64,000 nucleotides of DNA from Flavihumibacter rivuli (GTDB lineage Bacteria > Bacteroidota > Bacteroidia > Chitinophagales > Chitinophagaceae), in the NCBI RefSeq assembly GCF_018595685.2, contig NZ_CP092334.1, forward strand, positions 3,562,001 through 3,626,000. The letters run 5' to 3'. The notes below the pieces were generated by a model that had not been told where the DNA came from, did not search any database, and worked only from the letters and a program-made list of their open reading frames with translations. This document shows, in pieces, positions 16,139 to 24,775 of this stretch. Position numbers and translations under genes: made by a program. Position 1 is the stretch's first letter. Every line of letters begins with the position of its first letter.

Positions 16139-16161
16139 CAAAATCTTCTGGCAGTGGTGGA

Positions 16162-16899
16162 TTAAAGACCGCTGATGGTCAGGCCGATGCTGAAGGGCCT
16201 TACCTGCGGACCACGATTGTCCTTGATCAGGCTGTTGATCTGGTATGCCCCATGCAGGGTGAAATTGCCATAGCCAAACCTGACGGTACCGGAAAACCGG
16301 GTATTGTTGAAATAGGTCTTCGACTTTTCCTTTTCGATGTGGTTGCTGATAGTGCTTCCTTTGCTGTTCTGGAGGGTTTTTCCCTTGGTATGGGCATCCA
16401 GCATGGTTCCCACTTTCACTCCAATCGCGATCTTCCAGCTCTTATTGCTGTTCATGGGGTTGGCCACGAAGCGCAATTCGATCGGCAATTCAGCCCAGGC
16501 ATTGGCCAGCTTGTACTTCTTGAAATGGGTGGTATCAGATACGTCAGGGAACCTCAGGTCATTGGTCCGGCCAGTGATATCCGCTTCCTGCTTATCCAGG
16601 AAGATATTACTGCTCCCGATACCAGCACCGATTCCTATGCTGAAACGGGGATCCACTTTTACAGGGAAATCGAACATGAAATAGATATTCAGGTGGCGGC
16701 CGATGCCGGTTGTGCGGATAGAATCCGGCTTCTGGGCCCAGCCATCATAGCCAAACTGGAACATGAAATGGTCGTTGGCACGGTTGCCAAGGTTAACCTT
16801 GCTCCAGTCTTTCTTCTTCTTTTTGTCGGTTGGTTCGGTTTGCGCCTGTGCTCCAGCCACTACAAACAATGCTGCCAGGGCAACAACTAATTTTCTCAT
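16162..16899 (-). CDS. Outer-membrane beta-barrel protein (PorT-like)
   Basis: A 245-residue protein with a signal peptide (MRKLVVALAALFVVAGAQAQ), a lysine-rich linker (DKKKKKDWSK) and a barrel-like remainder with strands such as FMFQFGYDGW, FSIGIGAGIG, PIELRFVAN and FGYGNFTLHGAYQINSL, ending in a strand SIGLTISGL. This fits the OMP_b-brl_2/PorT-like family common in Bacteroidota. No specific function can be read. It is monocistronic with its own terminator. Confidence 0.78.
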   Translation of the reverse strand: MRKLVVALAALFVVAGAQAQTEPTDKKKKKDWSKVNLGNRANDHFMFQFGYDGWAQKPDSIRTTGIGRHLNIYFMFDFPVKVDPRFSIGIGAGIGSSNIFLDKQEADITGRTNDLRFPDVSDTTHFKKYKLANAWAELPIELRFVANPMNSNKSWKIAIGVKVGTMLDAHTKGKTLQNSKGSTISNHIEKEKSKTYFNNTRFSGTVRFGYGNFTLHGAYQINSLIKDNRGPQVRPFSIGLTISGL

Positions 16900-17055
16900 A
16901 AATATGAATAAAGGACAAAACTATTGGTAGGTGCCTAATGCTGCCACCCCCCACTTGTTAATGTTAAGAAAAATTGCCACTAGCCGTGGCGACCGCAAAA
17001 ATAGGGGCTTTGACCCAGATTCACAGGCCCAATTCCAACCCAGTCGCTCGCCTAC

Positions 17056-17100
17056 GCCTTCGTGTCCCTTCGTGTCTTAGAGTCTTTGTGGCCCAAAAAC
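17056..17100. repeat. CACGAAGG-type repeat, copy B (one arm)
   Basis: CTTCGTGTCCCTTCGTGTCT followed by TAGAGTCTTTGTGGCC matches the right arm of the copies at 14404-14525 and 19272-19355. No opposite arm is seen. It abuts the stop codon of the oxidoreductase gene at 17101. Confidence 0.65.
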
Positions 17101-18144
17101 TTAAAGCCTCACCTTCACACCCGTCGCAATACTCTCCATGGCCGCATCGATCACCCGCATGGTCTTCACCGCGTCCGATGCCGGTACCGGATTATCCGCC
17201 TGTCCGGTGAGCGCCTTGTACACATCATCATAGAACCCCATATAATTACCCGGGCTGGAAGTGGTTGCCTTATTGACCTCCACCCCATTTACCGTGGTAT
17301 GCAGCAGCCCGTCCGGTGCCGCCGGTCCGGGACACCAGCTCTTGATGGTCGGGATGGCTCCCTTCAGCAATTCCTGCTCCTGCATATCCGACCGTTCCTG
17401 CAGGAAGCTGCCGTTGATGCCATGAAGGATAAAGGGCGTGGTAGTTTCCCGGGCCACCACCGTTCCCTTGAGCCTGACCCTCATCCTGGGGTAGAAGAGC
17501 AGCAGTTCGAAATAATCATTGGCTGCCACCCCATCGCGAAGGGTCATGGCATCCGCGAATACAGCTTCGGGGAAACCGAACAACTGGATGCTCTGGTCTA
17601 TCAGGTGAGCCCCCAGGTCATGCAGGATGCCCGCTCCCGGCTGGTCACCCTCCTTATGGTCCTTGCCGCTGCTGGTGATGCGGTAGCGGTCATACCGGAA
17701 CTCTACTTCGCATAGGCGTCCGAGTAAGTTGTCCTCCACCACTTCCCTGATGGCCTTGTAGTCGCCGTCATACCTTCGGTTCTGGTACACCGTTAGGGTG
17801 CGGCCGGTTTTGGCTGCTAGATCTTCCAGCTCCATCGCTTCCCTGGCATTGACCGTAAAGGGTTTCTCCGCCACTACATCCTTTCCCGCCAGCAGGGCCT
17901 TGCTGACCTGCTCGTGGTGCAGCTGCACGGGGGTGTTCACCACTACCAGGCGAATGCTCTCGTCCGCGATCAGTTCCTCAAAAGACCGGTAGAGTTTGGA
18001 GTCGGGATAGCGTTCCCTTGAATCGTTCTTATGGCGCTCAACGATGGCCGTGAGTTCAAAGCCTGGATGGCTCTGGATAAAAGGGGCATGGAAGAGCTTG
18101 CCACTCATGCCATAGGAGCAAATGCCGGTTTTGATGATGTCCAT
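17101..18144 (-). CDS. Gfo/Idh/MocA family oxidoreductase
   Basis: A 347-residue NAD(P)-dependent sugar dehydrogenase-type enzyme. The N-terminal Rossmann fold begins KTGICSYGMSGKLFHAPF with the family's variant glycine motif. The conserved VAEKPFTVNAREAMEL supplies the EKP lysine used in catalysis, and DLGAHLIDQSIQLFG carries the substrate-binding histidine. It is cytoplasmic. The frame is open to 18282, but that extension only translates a CACATCTCC-type repeat, so the ATG at 18144 is chosen. Such enzymes interconvert hydroxyl and keto groups on sugars, which suits the nearby TIM-barrel isomerase and GMC oxidoreductase. Confidence 0.9.
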   Translation of the reverse strand: MDIIKTGICSYGMSGKLFHAPFIQSHPGFELTAIVERHKNDSRERYPDSKLYRSFEELIADESIRLVVVNTPVQLHHEQVSKALLAGKDVVAEKPFTVNAREAMELEDLAAKTGRTLTVYQNRRYDGDYKAIREVVEDNLLGRLCEVEFRYDRYRITSSGKDHKEGDQPGAGILHDLGAHLIDQSIQLFGFPEAVFADAMTLRDGVAANDYFELLLFYPRMRVRLKGTVVARETTTPFILHGINGSFLQERSDMQEQELLKGAIPTIKSWCPGPAAPDGLLHTTVNGVEVNKATTSSPGNYMGFYDDVYKALTGQADNPVPASDAVKTMRVIDAAMESIATGVKVRL

Positions 18145-18180
18145 GGTGTAGGTTGAAGGGCAAATGTAAGGAAGAGGCAG

Positions 18181-18374
18181 AATGTGGAAATGAGAGGATG
18201 TGAAGATATGGAGATGTGGGGTGCTCTCAAATTCTACTAGAAAGCTTTTGAGCACGGTGGATAGGTTTAAATGAGGTTTCATCTCTGGGATGATATTGGT
18301 AAATAGGCATGAATTCCCAAAGGATAGTTAGAGAAGTGTCACATCTCCACATCTCCACATTCCCACATCTTCTC
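18181..18374. repeat. Inverted pair of CACATCTCCAC simple repeats
   Basis: GTGGAAATGAGAGGATGTGA followed by AGATATGGAGATGTGGGG (18184-18220) is the reverse of ACATCTCCACATCTCCACAT and its neighbours (18338-18374), so the two could pair across about 120 bases. The same motif recurs near 4730, 5130 and 40030-40150. The stretch lies between two divergent genes and probably includes their promoters, although none was identified. Confidence 0.7.
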
Positions 18375-18437
18375 TCCAGTTAAAGTTTTCCTAACGACTA
18401 AACCCATCAACCCTCCACTAGTCCTAAGGGGATAAAC

Positions 18438-19256
18438 ATGTTTATGAAAAGCAAGATTACTTCTGTTGTTGGATTGCTCTCCCTCTTGCTGGTGACTGGT
18501 AGTTCCTTTGCCCAGCCGCGCCACCACGATAGCCGGCCGGAAAGGAATGATGGCGAATACCGGGAAGAAAGAAGGAATGAACGGGATCGGGATGATGACC
18601 GTGGCCGCAGTTATGAAAGGGGTCGCGACCGTGATGGGAACCGTGACCGGGATCGTGATTGGGATCGTGACCGCCGCTACCCTGCACCTTCCAGGCATTA
18701 TGACCCCATGCATTATCCCGACTATGGACACCGCAGGCCCTATGACCGTTACCCGCGGCACGATTACTATCGTCCCATTCCCCGCCACCGCGTGATGGTA
18801 GTGAACCGTTACCAGCCCAGGTATTATTCCTCCATGCCTTATGGATGCCGGCCGGTCACCTACGGCAGGCACCATTACTATTATGGTAATGGATATTATT
18901 ATCGTCCCTGGGGAACCGGTTTCCGCATTGTGATGCCGCCGGTCGGTATCCATATCAATTTCCTGCCGGCCAATTGCAGCAGGATTGTTTGGGGACCGAG
19001 GACCTATTTCTATTTCCAGGGAGTGTTCTATTCCCAGCTGCCAATGGGCAGGGGGTATGAAGTAGTGGCGCCGCCTTATGGAGTCATCGTGTATGACCTG
19101 CCGGGTGAATCCCGCAGGGTGCGTTATGATGGAAGGTTTTATGAAGAGTACAATAATGTCTTGTACAACCGTATCCAGACCCCTGATGGTCCGGCCTACG
19201 AAGTGGCGGAAGTGCTGGAGCAGGAATTGAATGATGGTTATGTAGAAGGGTGGTAG
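18438..19256 (+). CDS. DUF6515-like secreted protein with Arg/Asp-rich region
   Basis: A 272-residue exported protein. A signal peptide (about 1-25, ending SSFAQ) is followed by a strongly charged Arg/Asp/Glu repeat (about 30-85, runs such as RDRDWDRDRR), then a Tyr/His/Pro-rich stretch (about 85-155). The C-terminal ordered domain (about 160-262) contains GTGFRIVMPPVGIHINFLP, YFYFQGVFYSQ and YEVVAPPYGVIVYDLP, the repeated 'G.YY / PP.G' pattern of DUF6515. The first ATG at 18438 or the second at 18444 could be the start. Function unknown; a periplasmic or surface location is likely. Confidence 0.78.
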   Translation: MFMKSKITSVVGLLSLLLVTGSSFAQPRHHDSRPERNDGEYREERRNERDRDDDRGRSYERGRDRDGNRDRDRDWDRDRRYPAPSRHYDPMHYPDYGHRRPYDRYPRHDYYRPIPRHRVMVVNRYQPRYYSSMPYGCRPVTYGRHHYYYGNGYYYRPWGTGFRIVMPPVGIHINFLPANCSRIVWGPRTYFYFQGVFYSQLPMGRGYEVVAPPYGVIVYDLPGESRRVRYDGRFYEEYNNVLYNRIQTPDGPAYEVAEVLEQELNDGYVEGW

Positions 19257-19271
19257 GCAGATGCTTTAAAC

Positions 19272-19355
19272 TGCCACGAAGGCTCAAAGACACGAAGTAC
19301 ACACAAAGGCTTAATGACCTTCGTGAATGCTTAGTGTCTTCGAGCCTTCGTGGCA
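19272..19355. repeat. CACGAAGG-type palindromic repeat, copy C
   Basis: GCCACGAAGGCTCAAAGACAC and GTGTCTTCGAGCCTTCGTGGC pair over 21 bases with one mismatch, giving a very strong hairpin with about 40 bases in the loop. It fills the gap between two convergent genes and may act as their shared 3' end. Confidence 0.85.
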
Positions 19356-19368
19356 AAAAAACTACATC

Positions 19369-20385
19369 CTATATCTTCGGTTGATATCGATCGAGTAAGG
19401 CGCGGAGGGATTTGATGCCATCCACTTCGGATTGGTGATTACCCTCGTATTCCAGGCTGATATACCCGGTATAGTTATGGTCGCCGATGATCTTCACCAT
19501 GCGTTCAAAATCGATGCTGGTCTCGAATCCCTGGTCATCAAACCGATGCGCCTTGGCGCTTACTGATTTGGCCAATGGCATCAACAAGTCAACCCCGACA
19601 TAACGGTTATACCTCAACTCCCCGTCATAGATCTTCGTTTCGGAATAGTCGAAATTGTCGAAGTCGACACAAGTGCCGAGGTTGGACTTGCCCGCTTCCT
19701 TCAGGGTTTCCAGCAACCATATCGGGTGGCTCGACATGCCGCCATGGTTTTCCACCAGGATATTCAGCTGGTATTTTTGTGCCAGGTCACAGAGTTTGGC
19801 CAGGCTATCTGCTGCCTGGAATTTCTGGTCTTCCTTCCCGCCTGTCCCATGGGCATTCACCCTGATGGAATGGCAGCCCAGGATAGCGGCGGATTCCAAC
19901 CATTTCTTATGGCGCTCGATGGCATCGGCCCTTTCTTTTTTATCGGCATGGCCCAGGTAACCTTCTGCATCTACCATGATCAGCAGGTTGCGGATGCCGG
20001 CATCTTCACTGCGTTTCTTCAGTTGCTTCATGAAAGCCGTATCATCACCATGACCATAGAAAAAGGTATTCACGTATTCCACTGCTTCCAGGTTGAATGT
20101 TTTCCTGGTGAATGCAGGGAAGTCCATTGGCTTCAGTGATCCCTGCAGGAGCTTGTCGGGATCGGATGATAAGAGTTTCATGAAACTGTTCATGTCGTTC
20201 CTGCTGGCGCCGAACTGCATCCGGTTCAATGCCCATTGGGACAAGGCATATTTCATGGGAAGCCTGGAAGCATAGGCGCCTGCCGGCTGTTCTTCGTTCG
20301 TCCCGGGAAAGCCTTTCAGGACGGGCATGGCTGCGACGGTCAATAGCGTATTGCGTACAAATGACCTACGGTTATACTGTTTCAT
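19369..20385 (-). CDS. Exported sugar isomerase/epimerase-like TIM-barrel protein
   Basis: A 338-residue xylose-isomerase-like (AP_endonuc_2) TIM-barrel protein. The N-terminus (NRRSFVRNTLLTVAAMPVLKG) has a twin-arginine motif, suggesting Tat export to the periplasm. Barrel landmarks include HSIRVNAHG, the metal-ligand-type glutamate in NILVENHGG, CVDFDNF, and a C-terminal GYISLEYEG. In Bacteroidota, such exported isomerase-like proteins often accompany GMC oxidoreductases and Gfo/Idh/MocA enzymes in 3-keto-sugar metabolism, and this gene lies just downstream of such a GMC operon, separated by a terminator. The exact reaction is not known. Confidence 0.82.
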   Translation of the reverse strand: MKQYNRRSFVRNTLLTVAAMPVLKGFPGTNEEQPAGAYASRLPMKYALSQWALNRMQFGASRNDMNSFMKLLSSDPDKLLQGSLKPMDFPAFTRKTFNLEAVEYVNTFFYGHGDDTAFMKQLKKRSEDAGIRNLLIMVDAEGYLGHADKKERADAIERHKKWLESAAILGCHSIRVNAHGTGGKEDQKFQAADSLAKLCDLAQKYQLNILVENHGGMSSHPIWLLETLKEAGKSNLGTCVDFDNFDYSETKIYDGELRYNRYVGVDLLMPLAKSVSAKAHRFDDQGFETSIDFERMVKIIGDHNYTGYISLEYEGNHQSEVDGIKSLRALLDRYQPKI

Positions 20386-20400
20386 AGCCTGGGAATAAAA

Positions 20401-20429
20401 AAATCCTTACCTGGTAAGGGTAAGGATTT
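20401..20429 (-). terminator. Intrinsic terminator after the GMC operon
   Basis: AAATCCTTACC and GGTAAGGATTT form an 11-base-pair stem; on the minus strand it is followed by a T-run (complement of the A-run at 20396-20402). It ends the GMC/small-subunit operon. Confidence 0.85.
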
Positions 20430-20453
20430 AATAACGCAGCCAGGAGGAAATTA

Positions 20454-22163
20454 TTATAAATTCTTCTTTTTCAGTTCGTTTACGGCATGGTCCACCGCCC
20501 TGGCAGTGAGGGCCATATAGGTCAATGAGGGGTTCTGGGTAGCGGTGGAGGTCATGCAGGCGCCATCGGTAACGAAAACATTCTTGCAATGGTGCAGCTG
20601 GTTCCATTCATTGAGCAGTGAGGTCCTGGGATCCTTGCCCATTCTCACCCCGCCCATTTCATGGATATCCAGTCCCGGCGCTTGCCTGGAGTCAGCCGCT
20701 TTGATATCCGAGAATCCTGCCTTTGTGAACATCTCGGTCAGCTGCTCGATATAATCCTTCACCATCTTCTCATCATTATCGTCATAGGCGATATCCGTAT
20801 GCAAGAGCGGGATGCCCCATTCGTCCTTCTGGTCCTTGTCCAGGAATACCCTGTTGCTTTCCTTCGGGATGGTTTCCCCCATCATGTGGGAGCCTACCTG
20901 CCATAGTCCCGGCTTCGGGTTATCGAGCTTGCGTTTCAGCTCTTCCCCCCAGCCGTTAGCTGGTTCATTCACCCGATAGGCGCCGAAGCCTGCTGCATAT
21001 CCGCGCAGGAAGTCGGTCTCCTGTTTGCTCACATTCCTGAAGCGGGGGATATAACCACTATTGGGACGGCGGCCTTCTGTGGTGAAGTCGGCAAAGCCTT
21101 CATAACTGGCGCTTACCCTTGCCCGGTAGTTATGGAAGGCAACGTATTTGCCCAGCAGCCCTGAATCATTGCCCAGTCCATTCGGGAAGCGGGAGGAGGT
21201 GGAGTTCAACAGGATCAGGTTGGTATTGAGCGCGGCGGCATTTACAAAGATCACCGGCGCGAAATATTCTGTCGCCTGTTTGGTAACGGCGTCTATCACC
21301 CGAACCCCGGTAGCTTTTTGTTGCTGCTCATCATAGATGATGGAGTGCACCACAGCGTTGGTCTTCAGGGTCATGTTACCGGTCTTCATCGCCCAGGGTA
21401 TGGTGGAGGAATTGCTGCTGAAGTAGCCGCCAAATGGGCATCCGCGCTGGCAAAGGTCGCGGTTCTGGCACTGTGCCCTGCCTTGCTCCAGGTGGATGGG
21501 CTGTGGTGCCGTAAGGTGGGCTGCACGGCCGATGATCACCTGCCTGTCGCGGTAGTTGGAAGCCACTTTCTCAGAGAAATATTTCTCTACACAGTTCATT
21601 TCCATTGGGGGCAGGAACTCACCATCTGGCAGTTGGGGAATGCCATCCTTGTTGCCGGAGATGCCGGCGAACTTTTCTACATGGCTGTACCAGGGGGCAA
21701 TGTCCTTGTAACGGATCGGCCAGTCAACGGCAAATCCATCCCTTGCCGGTCCTTCGAAGTCAAACTCGCTCCAGCGCTGGGTTTGACGTGCCCACATCAG
21801 CGACTTGCCGCCCACCTGGTAACCCCTGATCCAGTCGAAGGGCTTGTCCTGCACATAGGGATGTTCCTTGTCCTTTACAAAGAAGTGCAGGGCATCTTCG
21901 CGGAAGGCATAACACTTGCTGATGATGGGATTGGCATCCCTGATCTCGGCAGTGAGCTGTCCCCGGTGTTCAAATTCCCAGGGGTTCATGTTGGTAGTGG
22001 GATAATCCTTGATATGCTTCACATCCTTTCCCCGCTCCAGTACCAGGGTTTTCAGGCCCTTCCCGGTAAATTCCTTGGCTGCCCAGCCTCCGCTGATGCC
22101 TGAGCCAATAACGATAGCATCGAAAGTGTTTTCGGCGGTGCCTTTAGTATTGAGATTTCCCAT
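20454..22163 (-). CDS. GMC oxidoreductase, FAD-dependent (glucoside 3-dehydrogenase-like)
   Basis: A 569-residue FAD-dependent sugar/alcohol oxidoreductase. The dinucleotide-binding motif is IGSGISGGWAAKE (about residues 16-28), followed by LVLERGKD. A cysteine-rich stretch QNRDLCQRGCPFGG and the C-terminal DIHEMGGVRMG plus TQNPSLTYMA segments carry the active-site His and Asn region. There is no signal peptide of its own; with the Tat-type small subunit encoded 2 bases upstream, it probably travels to the periplasm as a complex. The pairing matches bacterial glucoside 3-dehydrogenase and related two-subunit sugar dehydrogenases. A close paralogue lies at 56115-57830. Confidence 0.88.
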   Translation of the reverse strand: MGNLNTKGTAENTFDAIVIGSGISGGWAAKEFTGKGLKTLVLERGKDVKHIKDYPTTNMNPWEFEHRGQLTAEIRDANPIISKCYAFREDALHFFVKDKEHPYVQDKPFDWIRGYQVGGKSLMWARQTQRWSEFDFEGPARDGFAVDWPIRYKDIAPWYSHVEKFAGISGNKDGIPQLPDGEFLPPMEMNCVEKYFSEKVASNYRDRQVIIGRAAHLTAPQPIHLEQGRAQCQNRDLCQRGCPFGGYFSSNSSTIPWAMKTGNMTLKTNAVVHSIIYDEQQQKATGVRVIDAVTKQATEYFAPVIFVNAAALNTNLILLNSTSSRFPNGLGNDSGLLGKYVAFHNYRARVSASYEGFADFTTEGRRPNSGYIPRFRNVSKQETDFLRGYAAGFGAYRVNEPANGWGEELKRKLDNPKPGLWQVGSHMMGETIPKESNRVFLDKDQKDEWGIPLLHTDIAYDDNDEKMVKDYIEQLTEMFTKAGFSDIKAADSRQAPGLDIHEMGGVRMGKDPRTSLLNEWNQLHHCKNVFVTDGACMTSTATQNPSLTYMALTARAVDHAVNELKKKNL

Positions 22164-22165
22164 GG

Positions 22166-22705
22166 TTATGATTTAGTGGCTGAAGGGTTAACAGGTATGC
22201 AGGATTTGTATTTGCCGGGAACCAGCTTGTAGGGCCTTACCTTGGTGAGGTAATGTTCCGATTGGGTATAGCCCCTGATGATTTGTCCCCTTAATTGGTT
22301 GACGAAAGAAGAAAGATCATCCTTTCCTTCCGCGGTCTTCTGGAGGAAGGCCAGTCGCTTCGCCGGGTCTGCGGCATCAAAGCTTGCTCCCAGTTCTTTA
22401 TCCGCGAGGACCTGCAGGTCTTTCAGGCCCTTGGTGAAGGCGGCCTGTTCTTCCTTACCCAGGCAATCATCCGCCATTTTCAGCGCGAAAAGGTGGATGC
22501 CCAGTTCCGCTGCACCCGGACCTTCATTGGCCGGTATCAGGGTCGCCGCAAAGGTCTTCAGGAAAGCCTCATCCTTCGGGGTAATGGAAAGGTTCTTGAG
22601 CTGGATGGATAGTTTGTCCTGTTGGAAAACACAGGAAGGCAGGAATGCCATGCCAGCACCCATCCAGAAAAAATGTTTGATGACAGTTCGTCTTTGCATG
22701 ATCAA
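22166..22705 (-). CDS. Gluconate 2-dehydrogenase subunit 3 family protein (GMC small subunit)
   Basis: A 179-residue small subunit. The N-terminus, MIMQRRTVIKHFFWMGAGMA, has a twin-arginine motif, and FLPSC is a possible lipobox, so export and membrane anchoring are expected. The middle (FLKTFAATLIPANEGPGA, about residues 48-66) is the hallmark of the Gluconate_2-dh3 family. It lies 2 bases upstream of the GMC catalytic subunit in one operon. In glucoside 3-dehydrogenases this subunit is needed for export and activity of the flavoprotein; the same role is inferred here. Confidence 0.88.
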   Translation of the reverse strand: MIMQRRTVIKHFFWMGAGMAFLPSCVFQQDKLSIQLKNLSITPKDEAFLKTFAATLIPANEGPGAAELGIHLFALKMADDCLGKEEQAAFTKGLKDLQVLADKELGASFDAADPAKRLAFLQKTAEGKDDLSSFVNQLRGQIIRGYTQSEHYLTKVRPYKLVPGKYKSCIPVNPSATKS

Positions 22706-22848
22706 TGCTTATCGTCTATTGGAACGATATTGCTTCAATTTAAAAGGATTTTAATGTTCCTTTATCCTGCACTGTCCTTATAGCCAATTATGATTAAGAA
22801 TTGGATAAAATTCTACTAATTGGCGCAGGACGATGGTGGTACATAAAA

Positions 22849-22877
22849 AGGGCTGCCCCTTTTAAAGGGACAGCCCT
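22849..22877 (-). terminator. Intrinsic terminator after the amidase gene
   Basis: AGGGCTGCCCC and GGGACAGCCCT pair around a T/A-rich loop, with a T-run on the minus strand (complement of 22844-22848). It lies 28 bases past the amidase stop. Confidence 0.85.
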
Positions 22878-22904
22878 GGTTCTAAAAAGTCTGTGTTTAC
22901 CTGT

Positions 22905-24638
22905 TTACTTCAATGCCTTGATGGTGGCTAATGTTTCTGCCAGCGGAGGTACTTTCCTGGCCTTGGTGGCCTGCTCATACACAAATCCTGCTGCGATCAA
23001 CTGGGGCTCCGACAGATAGGTACCCACCAGGATCAAGGCCTCTGGGGTGCCTTTCTCATCATAACCACTCGGGATGCTGATGGCTGGGTAGCCTGCCGGT
23101 GCATAGACCTGGTTGACATCCGATACCAGAAGGTCAACCTGGAAGGCGTTCAATACGCTGTCTATGGCCCTTCTTGCGATGGCAATATTCCTGGTCTTGA
23201 TCTCATTGAAGGAAGCCTCACTGATCTTGTTGTTCTGTGCTCCTTCTACCAGTCCATGCCCATAGGGGGCACGGTTGGCCATATCCTGCTTGTTGAAGGC
23301 AATGATCTCTTCCATAGACTTGAATGGTGCTTCTTTCCCCAATCCTGCCAGGAAATGGTTGAGGTCCTGCTTGAAGCCATAGGTCAGGGCCTGGCCAATA
23401 TCATTCTGTCGCCTGGGCATCAGGGAATCGGGAATGAACACCACTTTCAGGCCAGCATCGGTGAATACTTTTGCGGCGGCTAAAGCGGTTGCCCTTCTCT
23501 TTTCCAGGAAATTCCGGGTATTCTGTTTGGCTTCATCACTCGCATTGCCCATGCGCTCTAAGGCTTTGGTGATATCTACTTCCTCAGTAACAGGAACGCC
23601 TATGCGTAAACCATTGGCGGCACCTGGTTTCAGGTAAGCGGAGAAGTCTACCCCTGCCAGTTTGCCTGCGCGGGTGGTAGCGGTATCCAGGGGGTCAACG
23701 CCGGTCATGGCGCTTAGCATGATGGCAACGTCGGTTACTGTCTTACCCATGGGGCCGGGCACATCCTGGTATTCCAGCAGCGGGATGATATTGCTCCGGC
23801 TCACGAGTCCCATACTCGTTTTCAATCCCACCACACTGTTGATCCTGGCTGGCATGATGATGGATCCCTGGGTCTCACTGCCTACACTTACAGTTACAAG
23901 GTCTGCTGCAACCGCAACGGCTGAGCCGCTGCTGGAACCCCAGGTATCGAATGGTCCATAAGGATTGCGGGTCTGGCCGCCATTCACGGAGAACCCGCTG
24001 GGCATGCATTGGTCCATATAGTTGGCCCACTCCGACATATTGGCCTTGCCCAGGATGATGGCGCCGGCTTCCCGCAGTTGCTTTACCAGGAAGGCATCCC
24101 TGGAAGGTTTCCAGGCCAGCATGGCCGCCGTACCCGCAGCGGTATGCAGTTTATCTGCAGTGGCAATATTATCCTTCAACAAAACAGGAATGCCGTACAT
24201 GGCCTTGTTCCCTGCCTTTCGCTTGCGCTCCTTGTCCATCTTGCGGGCAATGTCCAGGACATCGGGATTGACCTCCAATACGGAATTCAACTGGCCTATA
24301 TCCACTTGCCTGATGCGGTCGAGGTAATACAAAACCAGGTCGGTTGAATGGAGTTTGCCTGCATTCATCAGTGCTTGCAGCCCGGGAATGGTTTGTCCTT
24401 CAACCAATGCGGCAACATCCGCTTTCCGGGTGGCAAATTTTGCCAGCTCCTGCTCAAAGGGACTAAGGTCCCTTTTGATCTTGCCATTATAGTTCGGTTC
24501 AATCCGGGGATAGGGAAGTTGCCTTCCCGGGCAGGTGATGGTCTTGGCTGCCTGGTTCTTCTCCTGTGCCATTAGCCCTGTATGCAGGGACGTGCACAAT
24601 AGTGTAGCGCATACTGCTGCTGGTAATGAGAGCCTCAT
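22905..24638 (-). CDS. Amidase signature family amidase, exported
   Basis: A 577-residue amidase signature enzyme with a signal peptide (about 1-24, ending LMAQ). The catalytic Ser-cisSer-Lys triad is visible: Lys in VLLKDNIAT, and the serine pair in the segment running from GSSSGSAVAVAAD to GSETQGSI. It has the full family length. Exported amidases of this type hydrolyse amide bonds in peptides or small molecules; the substrate cannot be inferred. It is monocistronic on the minus strand and ended by its own terminator. Confidence 0.93.
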   Translation of the reverse strand: MRLSLPAAVCATLLCTSLHTGLMAQEKNQAAKTITCPGRQLPYPRIEPNYNGKIKRDLSPFEQELAKFATRKADVAALVEGQTIPGLQALMNAGKLHSTDLVLYYLDRIRQVDIGQLNSVLEVNPDVLDIARKMDKERKRKAGNKAMYGIPVLLKDNIATADKLHTAAGTAAMLAWKPSRDAFLVKQLREAGAIILGKANMSEWANYMDQCMPSGFSVNGGQTRNPYGPFDTWGSSSGSAVAVAADLVTVSVGSETQGSIIMPARINSVVGLKTSMGLVSRSNIIPLLEYQDVPGPMGKTVTDVAIMLSAMTGVDPLDTATTRAGKLAGVDFSAYLKPGAANGLRIGVPVTEEVDITKALERMGNASDEAKQNTRNFLEKRRATALAAAKVFTDAGLKVVFIPDSLMPRRQNDIGQALTYGFKQDLNHFLAGLGKEAPFKSMEEIIAFNKQDMANRAPYGHGLVEGAQNNKISEASFNEIKTRNIAIARRAIDSVLNAFQVDLLVSDVNQVYAPAGYPAISIPSGYDEKGTPEALILVGTYLSEPQLIAAGFVYEQATKARKVPPLAETLATIKALK

Positions 24639-24775
24639 AAGTAGTAGTTGTAGCGCTAATTTAACTTAAAGCTCATGTAGTTGCACTTTGTTTAAGGAGG
24701 AAAGCCTAACCGGGCAAATTGCTTCATCTTTTTGCGGGCTATTCTCTCCAACATCCGCTGCTGCTGGCTCGATTG

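Noticed and set aside
18438..18700. RNA-binding RD-repeat domain in the DUF6515-like protein
   Set aside because: The Arg/Asp run is simple low-complexity sequence in an exported protein, so a nucleic-acid role is not supported.
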